DNA of 64,000 nt from Methylomonas albis (GTDB lineage: Bacteria; Pseudomonadota; Gammaproteobacteria; Methylococcales; Methylomonadaceae), in NCBI RefSeq assembly GCF_014850955.1, contig NZ_JACXSS010000001.1, positions 3,782,001 to 3,846,000 on the forward strand. Reading direction: 5' to 3'. The position numbers and the translations under genes are program-made. The notes under the pieces were generated by a model, which was given only the letters and a program-made list of their open reading frames with translations, ran no database searches and was not told the origin of the DNA. Positions 9,253 to 19,708 of the stretch are shown piece after piece (position 1 is the stretch's first letter; every line of letters begins with the position of its first letter).

Positions 9253-10003
9253 ACGGAGCTCGTGCGGATTAGTGCTGATCGGTTTATTGCTGGGCGGCTG
9301 CGGACTGCTGCCGGACACCCGCGACACAATGAGTAATTCTGAAAAAGCCAAGCTAAATTTACAGATGGGCGCTCGCTACCTGGATATGGGTATGCTCGAA
9401 ATAGCCAAGGAAAAGTTGGAAACCGCAGTACGACTGGACTCCAGCAACCCGGAAACGCATAACACGCTGGCGGTATTTTACGAGCGCATCAAGCAGACCG
9501 AGGCAGCCAGCGACAGCTATCAAACCGCACTGAGCAAGGACCCGGATAACTTCAGCATCAAGAACAACTATGGCCGTTTCTTATGCGAACAAGGTAAATT
9601 CGAGAAAGGCATAGCCTTGCTGCAAGAATCCATGGGCTCGCCAATGAATAGCCGACCCTGGTTTGCGCTGACCAATTTGGGCGTTTGCCATGTAAAGCAA
9701 AACGACATGCAGGGTGCCGAAGAGTATTTTCGTCAGGCTCTCCAATCTCAATCCGACTATTCGCCTGCCTTGCAGGAGATGCAACGCATCAGCTATCAGA
9801 ACGGACAATTCATGTCGGCCAGAGCGTTTCTTGAGCGCTATCTGGGCGTTGCCAAACATACCCCGGAAACGCTGTGGATAGCGTTTCAAACCGAACGGGC
9901 GCTGGGTAACAGCAAAATATCGGAAGAATACCGCGAGCAATTGATTAGCTCATTTCCTGCTTCCAAAGAGGCTCAACAAGTAAGAACCGCGATCAGCAAA
10001 TAA
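9242..10003 (+). CDS. pilW: Type IV pilus biogenesis TPR lipoprotein PilW/PilF
   Basis: An outer-membrane lipoprotein that pilots PilQ secretin assembly for type IV pili. The 253-aa sequence has a lipobox LLLGGC with acylated Cys20, then TPR units: [53 protein letters not shown] and [15 protein letters not shown]. These match PilF/PilW. The start overlaps rlmN by 11 nt. In E. coli rodZ and ispG lie between pilW and hisS; both are missing here. Confidence 0.92.
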   Translation: MPGKRSSCGLVLIGLLLGGCGLLPDTRDTMSNSEKAKLNLQMGARYLDMGMLEIAKEKLETAVRLDSSNPETHNTLAVFYERIKQTEAASDSYQTALSKDPDNFSIKNNYGRFLCEQGKFEKGIALLQESMGSPMNSRPWFALTNLGVCHVKQNDMQGAEEYFRQALQSQSDYSPALQEMQRISYQNGQFMSARAFLERYLGVAKHTPETLWIAFQTERALGNSKISEEYREQLISSFPASKEAQQVRTAISK

Positions 10004-10022
10004 TCCGGCAACAAACAAGATC

Positions 10023-11309
10023 ATGGCAAAACAACAACAGGCTATCCAAGCCATCCGCGGCATGCACGACATTCTTCCCGAGCAATCGCCTTATTGGCAA
10101 TGGCTGGAAGGCCAAGCCAGACAAGTACTAGGCGCCTACGGCTATCAGGAAATCAGACTGCCCATCGTCGAAAAAACCGAGCTGTTCAAACGCTCGATAG
10201 GTGAAGTCACCGACATCGTCGAAAAAGAAATGTACACCTTCGACGACCGCAACGGCGACTCGTTAACGCTACGTCCGGAAGGCACCGCCGGTTGTTTGCG
10301 CGCCTGCCTGGAACACGGTCTGCTGCATAACCAAACTCACCGGCTATGGTATTACGGCCCGATGTTCCGGCACGAGCGCCCGCAGAAAGGCCGTTACCGG
10401 CAGTTCTACCAACTGGGCGTGGAAACCTATGGCATGCCGGGTCCGGATATCGACGCGGAAATCATCGCCCTAACCGACCGGCTCTGGAAGCAATTGGGGA
10501 TTCGCGATAAAGTCGAGTTGCAAATCAATTCCCTGGGCACCAGCGAAGAACGCCTGGCCTACCGCAGCAAACTGGTCGACTATTTCCAACAGCATTTAGC
10601 CGTTCTGGACGAAGACAGTCTGCGCCGTTTGGAAACTAACCCGCTACGCATTCTGGATAGCAAAAACCCCGACATGCAGGCCATGCTGCAACAAGCTCCG
10701 GTGTTGCTTGAGCATCTGGGCGCAGAAAGCCTGGCACATTTCAACAGTCTGAAAGCCACGCTGGACGACCTGGGCATCGCCTACCAGTTGAATACCCGAT
10801 TGGTACGCGGCCTGGATTATTACGGCAAGACCGTATTCGAATGGGTCACCGAGCACTTGGGCTCGCAAGGCACCATCTGTGCCGGCGGCCGCTACGACGG
10901 TTTGATCGAACAATTGGGCGGCAAAGCCAATTATGCCATCGGCTTTGCGATGGGTATGGAGCGCATCCTGGCCTTGCTGGAGTTACTGGATAATGTCCCG
11001 GTCGCAACGACCACGAATGTCTATATGATACGCGTAGGCAGCAGCGCCGAAGCTGCCGGCATGTGTCTGGCTGAACAAATTCGCGATGCGATTCCAGGCT
11101 TGAAATTGCAAGTCAATTGCGGCGGCGGCAGCTTCAAAAGTCAGTTTAAAAAGGCCGATAAATCCGGCGCCGAGTATGCCATCATCATCGGCGACGACGA
11201 AGCCCAGCGCGGCGAAGTGGCCTTGAAACCCTTGCGCATCGACGCTGAACAAAGCACGCTTAATCACGACCAGCTCCTGCAAACCCTGCAAGACTGGCGC
11301 AACCAATAA
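10023..11309 (+). CDS. hisS: Histidine-tRNA ligase
   Basis: Charges tRNA-His in the cytosol. The 428-aa class II synthetase shows IRGMHDILP at the start and motif 2 ([17 protein letters not shown]). It also has the histidine-specific blocks [15 protein letters not shown] and AGGRYDGL, and the C-terminal anticodon-binding domain (residues ~330-428, [15 protein letters not shown]). The length matches E. coli (424). The ATG at 10023 follows pilW by 19 nt with AACAAG upstream. Confidence 0.98.
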   Translation: MAKQQQAIQAIRGMHDILPEQSPYWQWLEGQARQVLGAYGYQEIRLPIVEKTELFKRSIGEVTDIVEKEMYTFDDRNGDSLTLRPEGTAGCLRACLEHGLLHNQTHRLWYYGPMFRHERPQKGRYRQFYQLGVETYGMPGPDIDAEIIALTDRLWKQLGIRDKVELQINSLGTSEERLAYRSKLVDYFQQHLAVLDEDSLRRLETNPLRILDSKNPDMQAMLQQAPVLLEHLGAESLAHFNSLKATLDDLGIAYQLNTRLVRGLDYYGKTVFEWVTEHLGSQGTICAGGRYDGLIEQLGGKANYAIGFAMGMERILALLELLDNVPVATTTNVYMIRVGSSAEAAGMCLAEQIRDAIPGLKLQVNCGGGSFKSQFKKADKSGAEYAIIIGDDEAQRGEVALKPLRIDAEQSTLNHDQLLQTLQDWRNQ

Positions 11310-11342
11310 ACCCTTGTAACCTGACAATAGAAGAGAACTACC

Positions 11343-11999
11343 GTGGCAATTTACGATACCGAAGAAGAACAGCTGGAACAGTTGAAAAAATGGTGGGAAG
11401 CCAATCAGACTTCATTGATCGCCGGCGTCGTCACCGCAATAGTATTGGTGAGCGGCTGGAATCTCTGGCAAAACCATCAGCTGGAAAAACGCAGCCAAGC
11501 CTCGCAAATGTACCAACAATTGTTGGACAGCGCAGCCAAGGACAATAGTGAATCCACCGAAAAACTGGCGGAACGCTTGCCTATTGAATTTCCGGGCACC
11601 GCTTACGCCCACTATGCCGACCTGCAATTGGCCAAAAGCAAAGTACAAAAAGGCGATATGGAAGGCGCTAAAGCGATTCTGGAAAAATCGATCAAGGAAG
11701 CCGACAGCGACGAATTAAGACATGTAGCTCGTCTGCGTCTGATTCAGTTAATGCTGGCTACCGGTCAATACGAACAAGGCTTGCAACTGATCGCCGCGGT
11801 CGATCCGGCCAAATCCGAAGGCTTCGCCGCCAGTTATGACGAATTGCAAGGCGATTTATACGTGGCCTTGGACCGTTTGGACGAAGCCCGTAGTGCTTAC
11901 CAAAGCGCGATCAGAACCGGTCAAGCCACCCCACTGACACAGTTCAAACTGGACGATGTCGCGACCCCAACCAACGCTGCCCCGGCGACGGCCAATTGA
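11343..11999 (+). CDS. yfgM: YfgM-family ancillary SecYEG translocon subunit
   Basis: YfgM is a bitopic membrane protein whose periplasmic TPR domain works with PpiD at the translocon. This 218-aa protein has an N-terminal cytoplasmic segment YDTEEEQLEQLKKWWEANQ, one membrane helix at about residues 23-42 (LIAGVVTAIVLVSGWNLWQ) and TPR-like helical repeats after it. GTG at 11343 is the start, with AGAAGAGAA upstream. It sits between hisS and bamB as in E. coli, supporting the call. Confidence 0.92.
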   Translation: MAIYDTEEEQLEQLKKWWEANQTSLIAGVVTAIVLVSGWNLWQNHQLEKRSQASQMYQQLLDSAAKDNSESTEKLAERLPIEFPGTAYAHYADLQLAKSKVQKGDMEGAKAILEKSIKEADSDELRHVARLRLIQLMLATGQYEQGLQLIAAVDPAKSEGFAASYDELQGDLYVALDRLDEARSAYQSAIRTGQATPLTQFKLDDVATPTNAAPATAN

Positions 12000-12027
12000 G
12001 TTCACCCCAACGGACACACGCTTTAGC

Positions 12028-13239
12028 ATGTTAATCAGGAACATCAGATACCGCTCACTTTTCCCGCTGCTTGCTTGCCTATCTATGCTGACAGGTTGTG
12101 CGGGACTGGATGCCGGACGCGACTTTGTCTCTGGCTTAACGGAATATATCACCGGCGACGATGACAACGCCGATCCGCCGGCCACCCTGCAGGAATATAC
12201 GCCGGAAGTGCAAGTCGAGGTGCTGTGGAAGGAATCAATCGGTAATGGCGCGGATGAAAAGTATCTGAAACTGATACCTGCGGTCGCCGAAAGCACTGTC
12301 TATGTCGGCGACAACAAAGGCCATTTGCAAGCGCGTGGCGCCGTCAACGGCAGTCTGACCTGGGAAAACAACACCGATTACAGCTTCTCGGCCGGTCCCG
12401 GTTTAGGGGTACACACGGTGATTATGGGTACCAGCACCGGCGAAGTAATAGGTTTTGATAAAGCTAACGGCGAACAACGCTGGAAAATCGATGTGCCCAG
12501 CGAAGTATTGGCCGCCCCCGTGGTGAGTCGCGGTGTCGTCATCATTCGCACCACCGACGGCAAAATCATCGGCCTAAAAGAAGATAGTGGCGCGCAACTC
12601 TGGACTTTCGAACACAGCGTACCGGCCTTGAGTATCCGTGGTACCGGCGCGCCCATCATTATCGACGACAACGTAATCGCCGGCTCGGCCAACGGCAAGC
12701 TGCAAGCCCTGCAATTGAAAGATGGCAAATCCATCTGGGAAGCGACTATCGCGATTCCGAGCGGTCGTTCCGAAGTCGAACGCCTAGTCGATCTGGATGT
12801 CGACCCGGTCGCGGCACGCGGTGCAATTTATATTGCCGGCTTCACCGGCGGCGCCACCTCGGTTTCCGAAGTCGACGGCGACGTACTGTGGCGCAACGAA
12901 GCGGTGTCTTCCTACACCGGTCTAAGCCTGGATTATCGTTACCTTTATGTCAGCGATACCCAAAGCGAAGTCTGGCAACTCGATCAACGCAGCGGTGCCT
13001 CGCTGTGGAAACAAAAAGATCTGCACAACCGCCAATTGACCGCAGCAGTGGTTTATCAAAATTACGTCGTAGCCGGCGATTTCGAAGGCTATGTACATTG
13101 GCTGTCCAATAGCGACGGCCGCCAATTGGGCCGCATTCAGGTCAGTAAAGCGGCGATAGAAGCCAAGCCGGTAGTCGTGGACGACACTGTTTACATTTAC
13201 GCCAAAGACGGCACCTTGGCCGCCTTGAGAGCAAAATAA
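12028..13239 (+). CDS. bamB: Outer membrane assembly lipoprotein BamB
   Basis: A beta-propeller lipoprotein of the BAM complex that inserts beta-barrels into the outer membrane. With ATG 12028 it has 403 aa and a clean lipoprotein signal LSMLTGC with Cys24. The frame is open from 11956, but the extra residues overlap yfgM and precede the signal, so I reject that start. PQQ-like propeller strands repeat: [45 protein letters not shown]. der starts 4 nt after its stop. Confidence 0.95.
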   Translation: MLIRNIRYRSLFPLLACLSMLTGCAGLDAGRDFVSGLTEYITGDDDNADPPATLQEYTPEVQVEVLWKESIGNGADEKYLKLIPAVAESTVYVGDNKGHLQARGAVNGSLTWENNTDYSFSAGPGLGVHTVIMGTSTGEVIGFDKANGEQRWKIDVPSEVLAAPVVSRGVVIIRTTDGKIIGLKEDSGAQLWTFEHSVPALSIRGTGAPIIIDDNVIAGSANGKLQALQLKDGKSIWEATIAIPSGRSEVERLVDLDVDPVAARGAIYIAGFTGGATSVSEVDGDVLWRNEAVSSYTGLSLDYRYLYVSDTQSEVWQLDQRSGASLWKQKDLHNRQLTAAVVYQNYVVAGDFEGYVHWLSNSDGRQLGRIQVSKAAIEAKPVVVDDTVYIYAKDGTLAALRAK

Positions 13240-13243
13240 ATCT

Positions 13244-14635
13244 ATGTTACCCGTTATAGCCCTAGTGGGCCGCCCCAATGTGGGCAAATCCACGCTGTTT
13301 AATTACCTGACGCGCAGCCGCGAAGCGCTAGTCGCGGACTATCCCGGACTGACCCGCGACCGGCAATACGGCCGCATCAAACGCGGCGAACGCGACTGTT
13401 TGCTGGTCGATACCGGCGGCATCACCGACGAGCAGGAAGGCATAGATGTCTTCGCCAAAAAGCAGGTGGAAATTGCCTTGCAGGAAGCCGACGTGGTGTT
13501 TTTCATGGTCGACGCCCGCGACGGCCTCAACGCCACCGACGAAGCGATTGCCAACATGCTGCGCAAGCTGGGCAAACCGGTGGTGCTCGTGGTCAATAAA
13601 GTCGACGGTATAGACAGCAACACCGTGACCAACGATTTCTATAGCCTGGCACTTGGCGAACCCATCGGGATTGCCGCCACCCACGGCCGCAATGTCCACG
13701 ACTTGCTGGATCGTATCGACGAGCTACTGCCGGTAGTCGAGGATGAATTCGAAGAGCAAGATCCGGGTATCGCCATTGCCATCGTCGGCCGGCCGAATGT
13801 CGGCAAGTCAACTTTGGTGAATCGCCTGCTCGGTGAAGAACGCGTGGTGGTATTCGACGAAGCCGGCACCACCCGCGACAGTATTTACATTCCCTTTGAG
13901 CGCAACGGCCAGAAATTTACCTTGATCGACACCGCCGGCATGCGTCGCCGTTCGCGCGTATCGCTGACGGTGGAAAAATTCAGCATCATCAAATCACTGC
14001 AAGCCATCGAAAAAGCTCATGTGGTCATTTATTTGATCGATGCTCGCGAAGGCATCACCGACCAGGATGCGCATATTTTAGGCTTGGTGCTGGAAGCCGG
14101 CCGGGCCTTGATCATCGGCCTGAACAAATGGGATGGCCTGAACGCTGAACACCGCGATTTTGTGAAAAAACAGATCGAAATGAAATTGTCGTTTCTGGAA
14201 TTCGCCGAAAAGCATCCGATCTCCGCCTTGCACGGCAGCGGCGTGGGTAAATTGTTCGACGTAGTGCATACCTTGTACGACTCGGCAATGACCGACATGT
14301 CAACGCCGTTACTGACCCGGATTTTGACTGACGCCTTGGCCGCGCATCAACCGCCACTGGTCGGCGGCCGCCGGATCAAATTGAAATACGCTCACCAAGG
14401 TGGCCGTAACCCGCCTGTAGTAGTATTACACGGTACGCAGACTGATTCCTTACCTGCCGCATACAAACGCTATCTGATGAATTATTTCCGCGACCAGCTA
14501 AAACTGACAGGTACACCGATACGCTTGGTGTTCAAGTCGCCGGAAAATCCGTTTCAGGGCCAGAAAAACCCGTTGACCGATCGCCAGGTGAAAAAACGCA
14601 AACGCTTGATCGATTTCAGCAAACGGAAAAAATAA
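13244..14635 (+). CDS. der: Ribosome-associated GTPase Der (EngA)
   Basis: Tandem GTPase required for 50S ribosomal subunit maturation. In 463 aa there are two G domains. The first has GRPNVGKST near residue 8, DTGG and NKVDG. The second has GRPNVGKST near residue 185, DTAGMRRR and NKWDG. A C-terminal KH-like domain follows ([16 protein letters not shown]). The tail is Lys/Arg-rich ([15 protein letters not shown]), common in Der. It starts 4 nt after bamB, so the two are almost certainly cotranscribed. Confidence 0.98.
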   Translation: MLPVIALVGRPNVGKSTLFNYLTRSREALVADYPGLTRDRQYGRIKRGERDCLLVDTGGITDEQEGIDVFAKKQVEIALQEADVVFFMVDARDGLNATDEAIANMLRKLGKPVVLVVNKVDGIDSNTVTNDFYSLALGEPIGIAATHGRNVHDLLDRIDELLPVVEDEFEEQDPGIAIAIVGRPNVGKSTLVNRLLGEERVVVFDEAGTTRDSIYIPFERNGQKFTLIDTAGMRRRSRVSLTVEKFSIIKSLQAIEKAHVVIYLIDAREGITDQDAHILGLVLEAGRALIIGLNKWDGLNAEHRDFVKKQIEMKLSFLEFAEKHPISALHGSGVGKLFDVVHTLYDSAMTDMSTPLLTRILTDALAAHQPPLVGGRRIKLKYAHQGGRNPPVVVLHGTQTDSLPAAYKRYLMNYFRDQLKLTGTPIRLVFKSPENPFQGQKNPLTDRQVKKRKRLIDFSKRKK

Positions 14636-14712
14636 CCACGGGAATCGTGGCCGGCCATCTGTAAGCATGCGCCCGGCCTAATCGCCCCTACTAAACCTAC
14701 GAGAACAACCCT

Positions 14713-15216
14713 ATGGCAATCATCACTTTCCAAGGCAAACCAATCAACACTATCGGCGATTTACCGGCAGTAGGTACTCAGGCGCCGGACTTTCTGCTAA
14801 GCAATCGTAAAATGCAGGACGTTGGTTTGGCTGAGTTCGCCGGCAAGCGCAAAGTGCTAAACATTGTCCCCAGCCTGGATACGCCCACCTGCGCCACCTC
14901 GACGCGCAAATTCAACGAAAAGGCTGCGCACCTGGACAATACCGTCGTGTTGGTGGTTTCCGCCGACTTGCCCTTCGCGCAAGTACGGTTTTGCGAAGTC
15001 GAAGGCGTTAAACACGTCGTGCCTCTATCCACCTTCCGTTCTAAATTTGCCCACGACTATGGCGTCGAATTATTGGACAGCATTCTGGCCGGCCTAACCG
15101 CCCGCGCTATCGTCATCATCGACGAAAACGACCAAGTGATCTACACCCAGCTAGTCAGTGAAATTGCCGACGAACCGGATTATGTCTCGGCCTTGGCAGC
15201 ACTGCATCAAGCATAA
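14713..15216 (+). CDS. tpx: Thiol peroxidase Tpx
   Basis: An atypical 2-Cys peroxiredoxin that reduces peroxides using thioredoxin; in E. coli it is periplasm-associated, but no signal peptide is seen here. The 167-aa length is standard. The peroxidatic Cys60 is in [15 protein letters not shown], and the resolving Cys94 is in [15 protein letters not shown] 14713 follows an ACGAGAAC stretch. It is separated from der by a 77-nt gap containing a small hairpin (CCACG/CGTGG), so it may have its own promoter. Confidence 0.96.
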   Translation: MAIITFQGKPINTIGDLPAVGTQAPDFLLSNRKMQDVGLAEFAGKRKVLNIVPSLDTPTCATSTRKFNEKAAHLDNTVVLVVSADLPFAQVRFCEVEGVKHVVPLSTFRSKFAHDYGVELLDSILAGLTARAIVIIDENDQVIYTQLVSEIADEPDYVSALAALHQA

Positions 15217-15222
15217 CCCGGA

Positions 15223-15250
15223 GCGCTGAGCTGAAAATCAAGCTCAGCGC
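15223..15250. terminator. Hairpin between convergent tpx and downstream minus-strand gene
   Basis: A perfect 10-bp stem GCGCTGAGCT / AGCTCAGCGC with an 8-nt loop sits 7 nt after the tpx stop and 20 nt from the end of the facing gene. There is no long T-run on either side, so it may act as a bidirectional attenuating hairpin rather than a classic terminator. Confidence 0.6.
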
Positions 15251-15270
15251 AAACAACAGGCTAAAGATCT

Positions 15271-15825
15271 TTATGACTTGGACTGGCATTCCGCCTGTTC
15301 GTACATCGCACAAAATAGCTGAATAACGACATATATCATGGTCCGGGTGGTGCGAACCGCTTCGGCATCCGCCTGACTACCGGCAACATATTCGCTGATG
15401 GACTCGTCCATAAATTTAACCAAGCCGGTTTGCGAGTTGCTTTCGATCAGGCGGTCGGCAAATCGGTTCTGAAATTTGTCGCGGAACTTCGTATCCATCT
15501 GGTTACCCGGCAGGAATGCCTGCAACTCTGCATCAAGTAAGGCAGCCGTATTTTCTAACCATTCCATGTTCAATACGCTCTGATCCGGCAAACCGCCAAA
15601 AGCATGCCTGAACACGCAAAGTACATCGAAGCAAAGATCCATGAATAAGTTCGCCAGATTCCGATCTTTGTCGGCAATCAACGCCGAAAATACGCCAAAG
15701 ATGGTTTGCGCCAAAGCACCCTGCTCGGTCTGAAATTGCTGCAGGATCGCACGACCAGCATTTTCATCCTGGCTTTTGGCGTATTGCAGCGCCTGATACA
15801 ACTCTCGGTCGGTTAACTCACGCAT
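15271..15825 (-). CDS. Hypothetical helical protein (184 aa)
   Basis: I do not recognise the family. The protein appears all-helical and soluble, opening with MRELTDRELYQALQYAKSQDENAGRAI-type acidic helices. It has a Cys/Phe-rich middle (FMDLCFDVLCVFRHAFGG) and a hydrophobic helix near the C-terminus (TMIYVVIQLFCAMYEQ). No catalytic motif, signal peptide or clear membrane segment stands out. It converges on tpx and stands alone. Coding is supported by its length, absence of competing frames and balanced amino-acid use. Confidence 0.75.
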   Translation of the reverse strand: MRELTDRELYQALQYAKSQDENAGRAILQQFQTEQGALAQTIFGVFSALIADKDRNLANLFMDLCFDVLCVFRHAFGGLPDQSVLNMEWLENTAALLDAELQAFLPGNQMDTKFRDKFQNRFADRLIESNSQTGLVKFMDESISEYVAGSQADAEAVRTTRTMIYVVIQLFCAMYEQAECQSKS

Positions 15826-15988
15826 CGTAATGTCTATAGAAGTTCAACAAATATTCAGGCGATATATTATCAAGCCAATACCGGATAACAGATAATTGTT
15901 GATACCAACCGCCCCAGACCCGTCGCAAACATTTCAGTTTTACAAGCACGGCTACTTCGTTAAAAATAGCCGTTTTTAGAATGGAGCT

Positions 15989-16378
15989 TTAGTTGACCAG
16001 AGTATGCCCGCGTTGACGCATGCAGGTTTTAAATGCTCGTTTAAAGCCTTCGTTGGCTTGATAACCTTCCCACAGCCCGGCCGGAATGGCCAAAATAGCG
16101 CCACCGGCGGCACCCGTTGCCGCACTGCCCGCTATAGCACCGACTGCTGCGCCACCCGCCGCACCGGTAACAGCACCAACACCCGCGCCCATACCGATTT
16201 CTTTCGTGATATCCGACGCTTGTTCCGCCAGTAACTTACACTCGACCATGTCGCGCTGCATGGTCTCCGGATGTTGATCCAAGCGAGGATCAACGATGGG
16301 CCGCCAGCCACTCATGGATGCACAGCCGTTAGCTAATGCGGAAAGTACCAACATAGTTGGCAAATATTTTAGTTTCAT
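15989..16378 (-). CDS. Glycine-zipper lipoprotein (129 aa)
   Basis: An exported lipoprotein candidate. MKLKYLPTMLVLSALANGCAS is a signal with a lipobox-like ALANGC (Cys19). The mature part has a hydrophilic segment with a conserved-looking MVECKLLAEQASDITKE. A glycine zipper of about 40 residues follows (GMGAGVGAVTGAAGGAAVGA and on), of the kind found in outer-membrane-associated proteins. The tail has a Cys (FKTCMRQRG). Specific function is unknown; membrane or envelope stress roles are only inferred from the zipper. RBS GGAG lies upstream of the 16378 start. Confidence 0.8.
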   Translation of the reverse strand: MKLKYLPTMLVLSALANGCASMSGWRPIVDPRLDQHPETMQRDMVECKLLAEQASDITKEIGMGAGVGAVTGAAGGAAVGAIAGSAATGAAGGAILAIPAGLWEGYQANEGFKRAFKTCMRQRGHTLVN

Positions 16379-16574
16379 TTTTTTTCTCCAAAAAAGACAT
16401 GTTTAAATCGTTAAATAAAGTTTTAACACTTACGCTGGGGATGCTGAGCGGACGCCACGGCCCCGTTCATGGGGGCAAATCTTTATGGTGAGAATGTGCA
16501 CCACTGACATTGCAAGTTTGGTCTGGTTCCAATACATAAGAGTCGGCACAGCCGGAGGAACACATCTGGAAACA

Positions 16575-16760
16575 TTAGATTTGATAAAGCTGCGGGATAA
16601 TACTGCTGGCTGTTTTGTACCATTCCTTAAAATCTATCGGCAATTCAAGTAGGGGCGCTGTCATGCAATATTTTAAGAGGCCGTCAATTGCGACATAAGT
16701 GCCGCCGCCAATGCGTCTTTCGCCCAGGTATTGCTTCATTACAGTATTCAAGTCGCTCAT
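16575..16760 (-). CDS. Small hypothetical protein (61 aa)
   Basis: Start chosen at ATG 16760 (MSDLNTVMKQYLGERRIGGG) because GGAG lies 5 nt upstream; a GTG two codons earlier lacks such spacing. The sequence is soluble, with no known motif; the C-terminal half is ELPIDFKEWYKTASSIIP. It is isolated between the glycine-zipper gene and the cysteine-cluster gene. Coding is plausible from the RBS and composition, but I cannot assign a function. Confidence 0.5.
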   Translation of the reverse strand: MSDLNTVMKQYLGERRIGGGTYVAIDGLLKYCMTAPLLELPIDFKEWYKTASSIIPQLYQI

Positions 16761-16929
16761 AATCACTCCATAAGTTATTCACTTGCAGAAAATTTTAGAG
16801 ATGGCGGCTTAAAATCTACTTAAGCTTTAATTAGGACTTAGTTAAAAAACAGCCAGCCAGACGATACCCGAACCGGCATTTTTGACGTCAAGGCTTTTCA
16901 AAACACGGTTAAAAAGGCAGTATAGCCAA

Positions 16930-17433
16930 GTGAATACCATCGCCCAAATCCATGCAGATATAGACACCCGCGTAAAAACCATCCGTGACGGCCATCCCGA
17001 TTGGCTCTGCCGGCAGGGCTGCGACGGCTGTTGTCGACGGCTTGCCGAAATACCTAGAATCACTGCGGAGGAATGGAATTGTCTGCAAGAAGGCCTGATG
17101 GCCTTACCCCCGGCGCAACTTCGGGAAATCGGCCGGGAGATTTCCACGCTGGCCGGTCAAATATCGCGCCCGGTCATCTGCCCACTGCTGGACAAAGCAA
17201 AAGGCGCCTGCCTAATTTATGCACACCGCCCGATCGCTTGCCGAACCTACGGCTTCTATGTCCAGCGCGACCTCGGGCTTTACTGCAAGGACATAGAAAC
17301 GCGCGTAAGCGATGGAATGCTGACCGAAGTAGTGTGGGGCAACGATGACGGCATCGATAATCGTCTCCGTGCTCTGGGCGAATCCCGCGAATTGCCGGAA
17401 TGGTTTGCGCACTGGCAGCGGGATACCGATTGA
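16930..17433 (+). CDS. YkgJ-type cysteine cluster protein
   Basis: A member of the zinc/iron-chelating cysteine-cluster proteins (YkgJ/UPF0153 type). The CRQGCDGCCRR cluster is near the N-terminus and more cysteines follow in VICPLLDKAKGACLIYAHRP, then ACRTYGF and YCKD. This spacing is the family signature and probably binds a metal. Function is unknown; some relatives act on metal homeostasis or protein modification. The frame is open from a TTG at 16882, but GTG 16930 (VNTIAQIHADID) with AAGGCAG upstream gives a better start (167 aa). Confidence 0.8.
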   Translation: MNTIAQIHADIDTRVKTIRDGHPDWLCRQGCDGCCRRLAEIPRITAEEWNCLQEGLMALPPAQLREIGREISTLAGQISRPVICPLLDKAKGACLIYAHRPIACRTYGFYVQRDLGLYCKDIETRVSDGMLTEVVWGNDDGIDNRLRALGESRELPEWFAHWQRDTD

Positions 17434-17510
17434 ATTGGGGCTATCGAGCCATTGCGGTCGATTAATCCATCTGATTCAATGACGGCAAGTTGACCTACAT
17501 AGACCAACTT

Positions 17511-17550
17511 GCGTAGCCTGGATGAAGCGAAGCGCAATCCGAGGTTTGGT
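17511..17550. repeat. Possible dispersed intergenic repeat
   Basis: The stretch reads GCGTAGCCTGGATGAAGCG followed by AAGCGCAATCCGAGG, which resembles a repeat commonly scattered between genes in proteobacteria (CGTAGCCCGGATGAAGC...GGAATCCGGG). Only one copy is in this window, so the call rests on recognition. The remaining intergenic DNA at 17434-17671 shows no gene. Confidence 0.35.
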
Positions 17551-17671
17551 AGCCTTCTTCTTTCCCCTACGCTGGGCGGAATAGCGGATTTAGGCAATTT
17601 GAGGTTGATAGACAAGTATCGACCCTCCGCTGCCAGATAAGATTAATTTGAAATGATAAGAAAGGGCAAAT

Positions 17672-17788
17672 ATGCTGTCATTCAAAATGAGATTAGCTTG
17701 CGTAATCACACGTTTCGAAGCCAACACTCACCTTATCGCTTTGGAAGTTAGGGACAAATTAAAAACAGGAGAATCACACAAATGCTAA
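17672..17788 (+). CDS. Possible 38-aa leader ORF overlapping the ATPase start
   Basis: ATG 17672 has AAAGGG 7 nt upstream, and the frame ends at TAA 17786-17788, 7 nt inside the ATPase ORF. The peptide MLSFKMRLACVITRF... ends GESHKC and has no recognised motif. The overlap and RBS suggest a coupled leader peptide, but a chance ORF is equally possible. Confidence 0.25.
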   Translation: MLSFKMRLACVITRFEANTHLIALEVRDKLKTGESHKC

Positions 17789-19178
17789 CCCATTTGCACA
17801 TCAAGAACTTCAAAGCCTGGAAGGATACTGGCCCCATTCGTCTTGCACCATTAACAGTGATTTTTGGCGCGAACAGCGCGGGCAAGAGTAGTTTGGGTCA
17901 TTTATTGCTAGCGCTCAAGCAAACCACGCTATCGGCCGACCGCAAACGGCCTCTTCACTTGGGCGATGAAAATGCCCTGATTGACCTGGGTACGTTTGCA
18001 GAATGCCTACATAACCATGACTTAAAGAATGCATTGGCATTTGAATTGGGATGGAAAATCTCAGGCAAAGAGCAGGGTGCTCGTGATCCGCTCAGCAAAA
18101 AAATATTTGGAGGGGATGAACTGCGGTTAGCCGTCACGCTTTCGGCCGCTGCGAAAGAACAACCCAGAGTTGACAAGTTGACTTATCAACTCTTACGTAA
18201 CACAGAAAATCAGTTGACAGTTGATTACTGGCGCGACGAAAAAAACAAACTCGATATTTCTTCGAGCGACTATAAGTTCGTGCGCAATACAGGAAGAAGT
18301 TGGCCGCTGGATGACCCAGACAAATTTTATCGGATTTCCGATCAAAGCCGCGCCCGCTTCCAAAATGCCGAATTTTTGTCAGATTTTGCCTTGAGTACAG
18401 AAGCGGCGTTGAATAGCGTTTACTACCTAGGGCCCTTACGTGATCATCCAAAACGCATCTATTCATGGTCTGGAGAAACGCCTGAGAGCGTGGGACAAAA
18501 AGGTGAGTTTGCGATTGCTGCCATTTTAGCTGCCAGCGCGCAAGATAGAAAAATTAACCGTGGCCCTAAGAAGCATCTGACTCGCTTTGATGAATTTATC
18601 GCTCTATGGCTTAAAGACTTAGGGGTCATTGAAAGTTTTTCGGTCAAGGCTGTGGCGGAAGGTCGAAAAGAATATGAGGTGCTGGTCAAAACCCATGCCA
18701 CTGCCAGTGAAGTCAAAATTACTGATGTGGGGTTTGGTGTATCACAGTTTTACCAGCTCTAGTCCAAGCATTTTATTGCCCACCCAATTCCACGATCTGG
18801 ATGGAGCAGCCGGAAATTCATTTGCATCCACAGGTGCAGGCTGAACTGGCTGACGTATTTATATCCGCAACGCAAGCCCGTGAAAACGGTAAGGAACGCA
18901 ACGTTCAACTGATCGTGGAAAGCCATTCAGAGCATTTTCTCAATCGCCTGCAACGGCGAGTGGCAGAGGGTTCGGTTTCACCTAACGATGTGGCGGTGTA
19001 TTTTTGCCGTCGCGCTGGTGCCGCAACCGAATTGGAACCATTGCGCTTGAACATATTTGGAGAAATCGAAAACTGGCCGGACAATTTTTTTGGTGACGAA
19101 ATGGCGGATATTGCCGGCCGTACCTTGGCAGCGATGCAGCGCAAAAAAGAACTCAATCAGCAGGGCAGCACGCAATGA
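17782..19178 (+). pseudogene. AAA/SMC-like ATPase (DUF3696 type), broken by one frameshift
   Basis: A member of the AAA_15/21-like ATPases that partner nucleases in several defence systems. The N-terminal frame has Walker A GANSAGKS at residues 29-36 and the family text YYLGPLRDHPKR. The normal C-terminal block VGFGVSQ...LPALVQAFYCPPNSTIW is split: after GVSQ the frame slips and stops at 18762. Inserting one base near 18750 restores LPALVQAFYCPP and joins the second frame, which carries Walker B WMEQPEIHLHP and IVESHSEHFLNRL, ending at 19178. Either the gene is dead, it uses programmed frameshifting, or the assembly lost a base. RBS CAGGAG precedes ATG 17782. It is followed with ATGA overlap by the PIN-like gene. 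Confidence 0.88.
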
Positions 19179-19705
19179 AGGCAGTGGTTGATCCTAATGT
19201 GTTATTGGTGGCGAACGGGCAACATCCGGACGTTTCACCTGAATGCATTGAGGAGTGTGTTCGTCGTTTGTTAACCATGGAAAAATCAGGAATTACCGTC
19301 ATTGATGATGGTTTCCGGGTTCTTGGCGAATATCTGCATAAAACCAAACTAAATCCACCCAAAGGCGTTGGTGATTTGTTCTTGAAATCTCTGCTGCGTA
19401 ATGCGGGAAACCCGGCGCGAGTAGAACAGGTCCGCCTCACAGAATCAGCCGAAAATGAATTTGATGAATGTCCAGATCACGCCTTGCAACCCGCATTCGA
19501 TCCGCTTGATCGTAAATTCGTGGCTGCGGCCAATGCCCACCCAGATAAGCCACCCATCTGGCGAGCAGCCGACTGTACATGGTTGGACTGGTGGCCTAGC
19601 CTGCAGAACAAGGGAGTTAAAGTCGATTTTTTGTGTCCGGAAGACGCTTGCGGGTTTTATCGCAAGAAGTTTCCTGACAATCCGTTGCCTGCGCTGCCGG
19701 TCTGA
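19175..19705 (+). CDS. PIN-like protein in ATPase/ligase cassette
   Basis: A 176-aa protein I cannot assign firmly. It opens KAVVDPNVLLVANG like a PIN ribonuclease first strand (Asp6). An acidic helix follows (CIEECVRRLL, Glu26/27), then FDPLDRKFVAAANAH (Asp109, Asp112) and RAADCTWLDWW (Asp133, Asp138). The spacing fits the four-acid PIN arrangement that binds metal for RNA cleavage. A DDG at residues 44-46 is another candidate. Its ATG overlaps the ATPase stop (ATGA) and the ligase starts 3 nt after its stop, so the three form one operon. Nuclease function is inferred. Confidence 0.65.
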   Translation: MKAVVDPNVLLVANGQHPDVSPECIEECVRRLLTMEKSGITVIDDGFRVLGEYLHKTKLNPPKGVGDLFLKSLLRNAGNPARVEQVRLTESAENEFDECPDHALQPAFDPLDRKFVAAANAHPDKPPIWRAADCTWLDWWPSLQNKGVKVDFLCPEDACGFYRKKFPDNPLPALPV

Positions 19706-19708
19706 GTC

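Noticed and set aside
11956-12027. Longer start for bamB
   Set aside because: It would overlap yfgM by 44 nt and put 24 residues before a clear lipoprotein signal.
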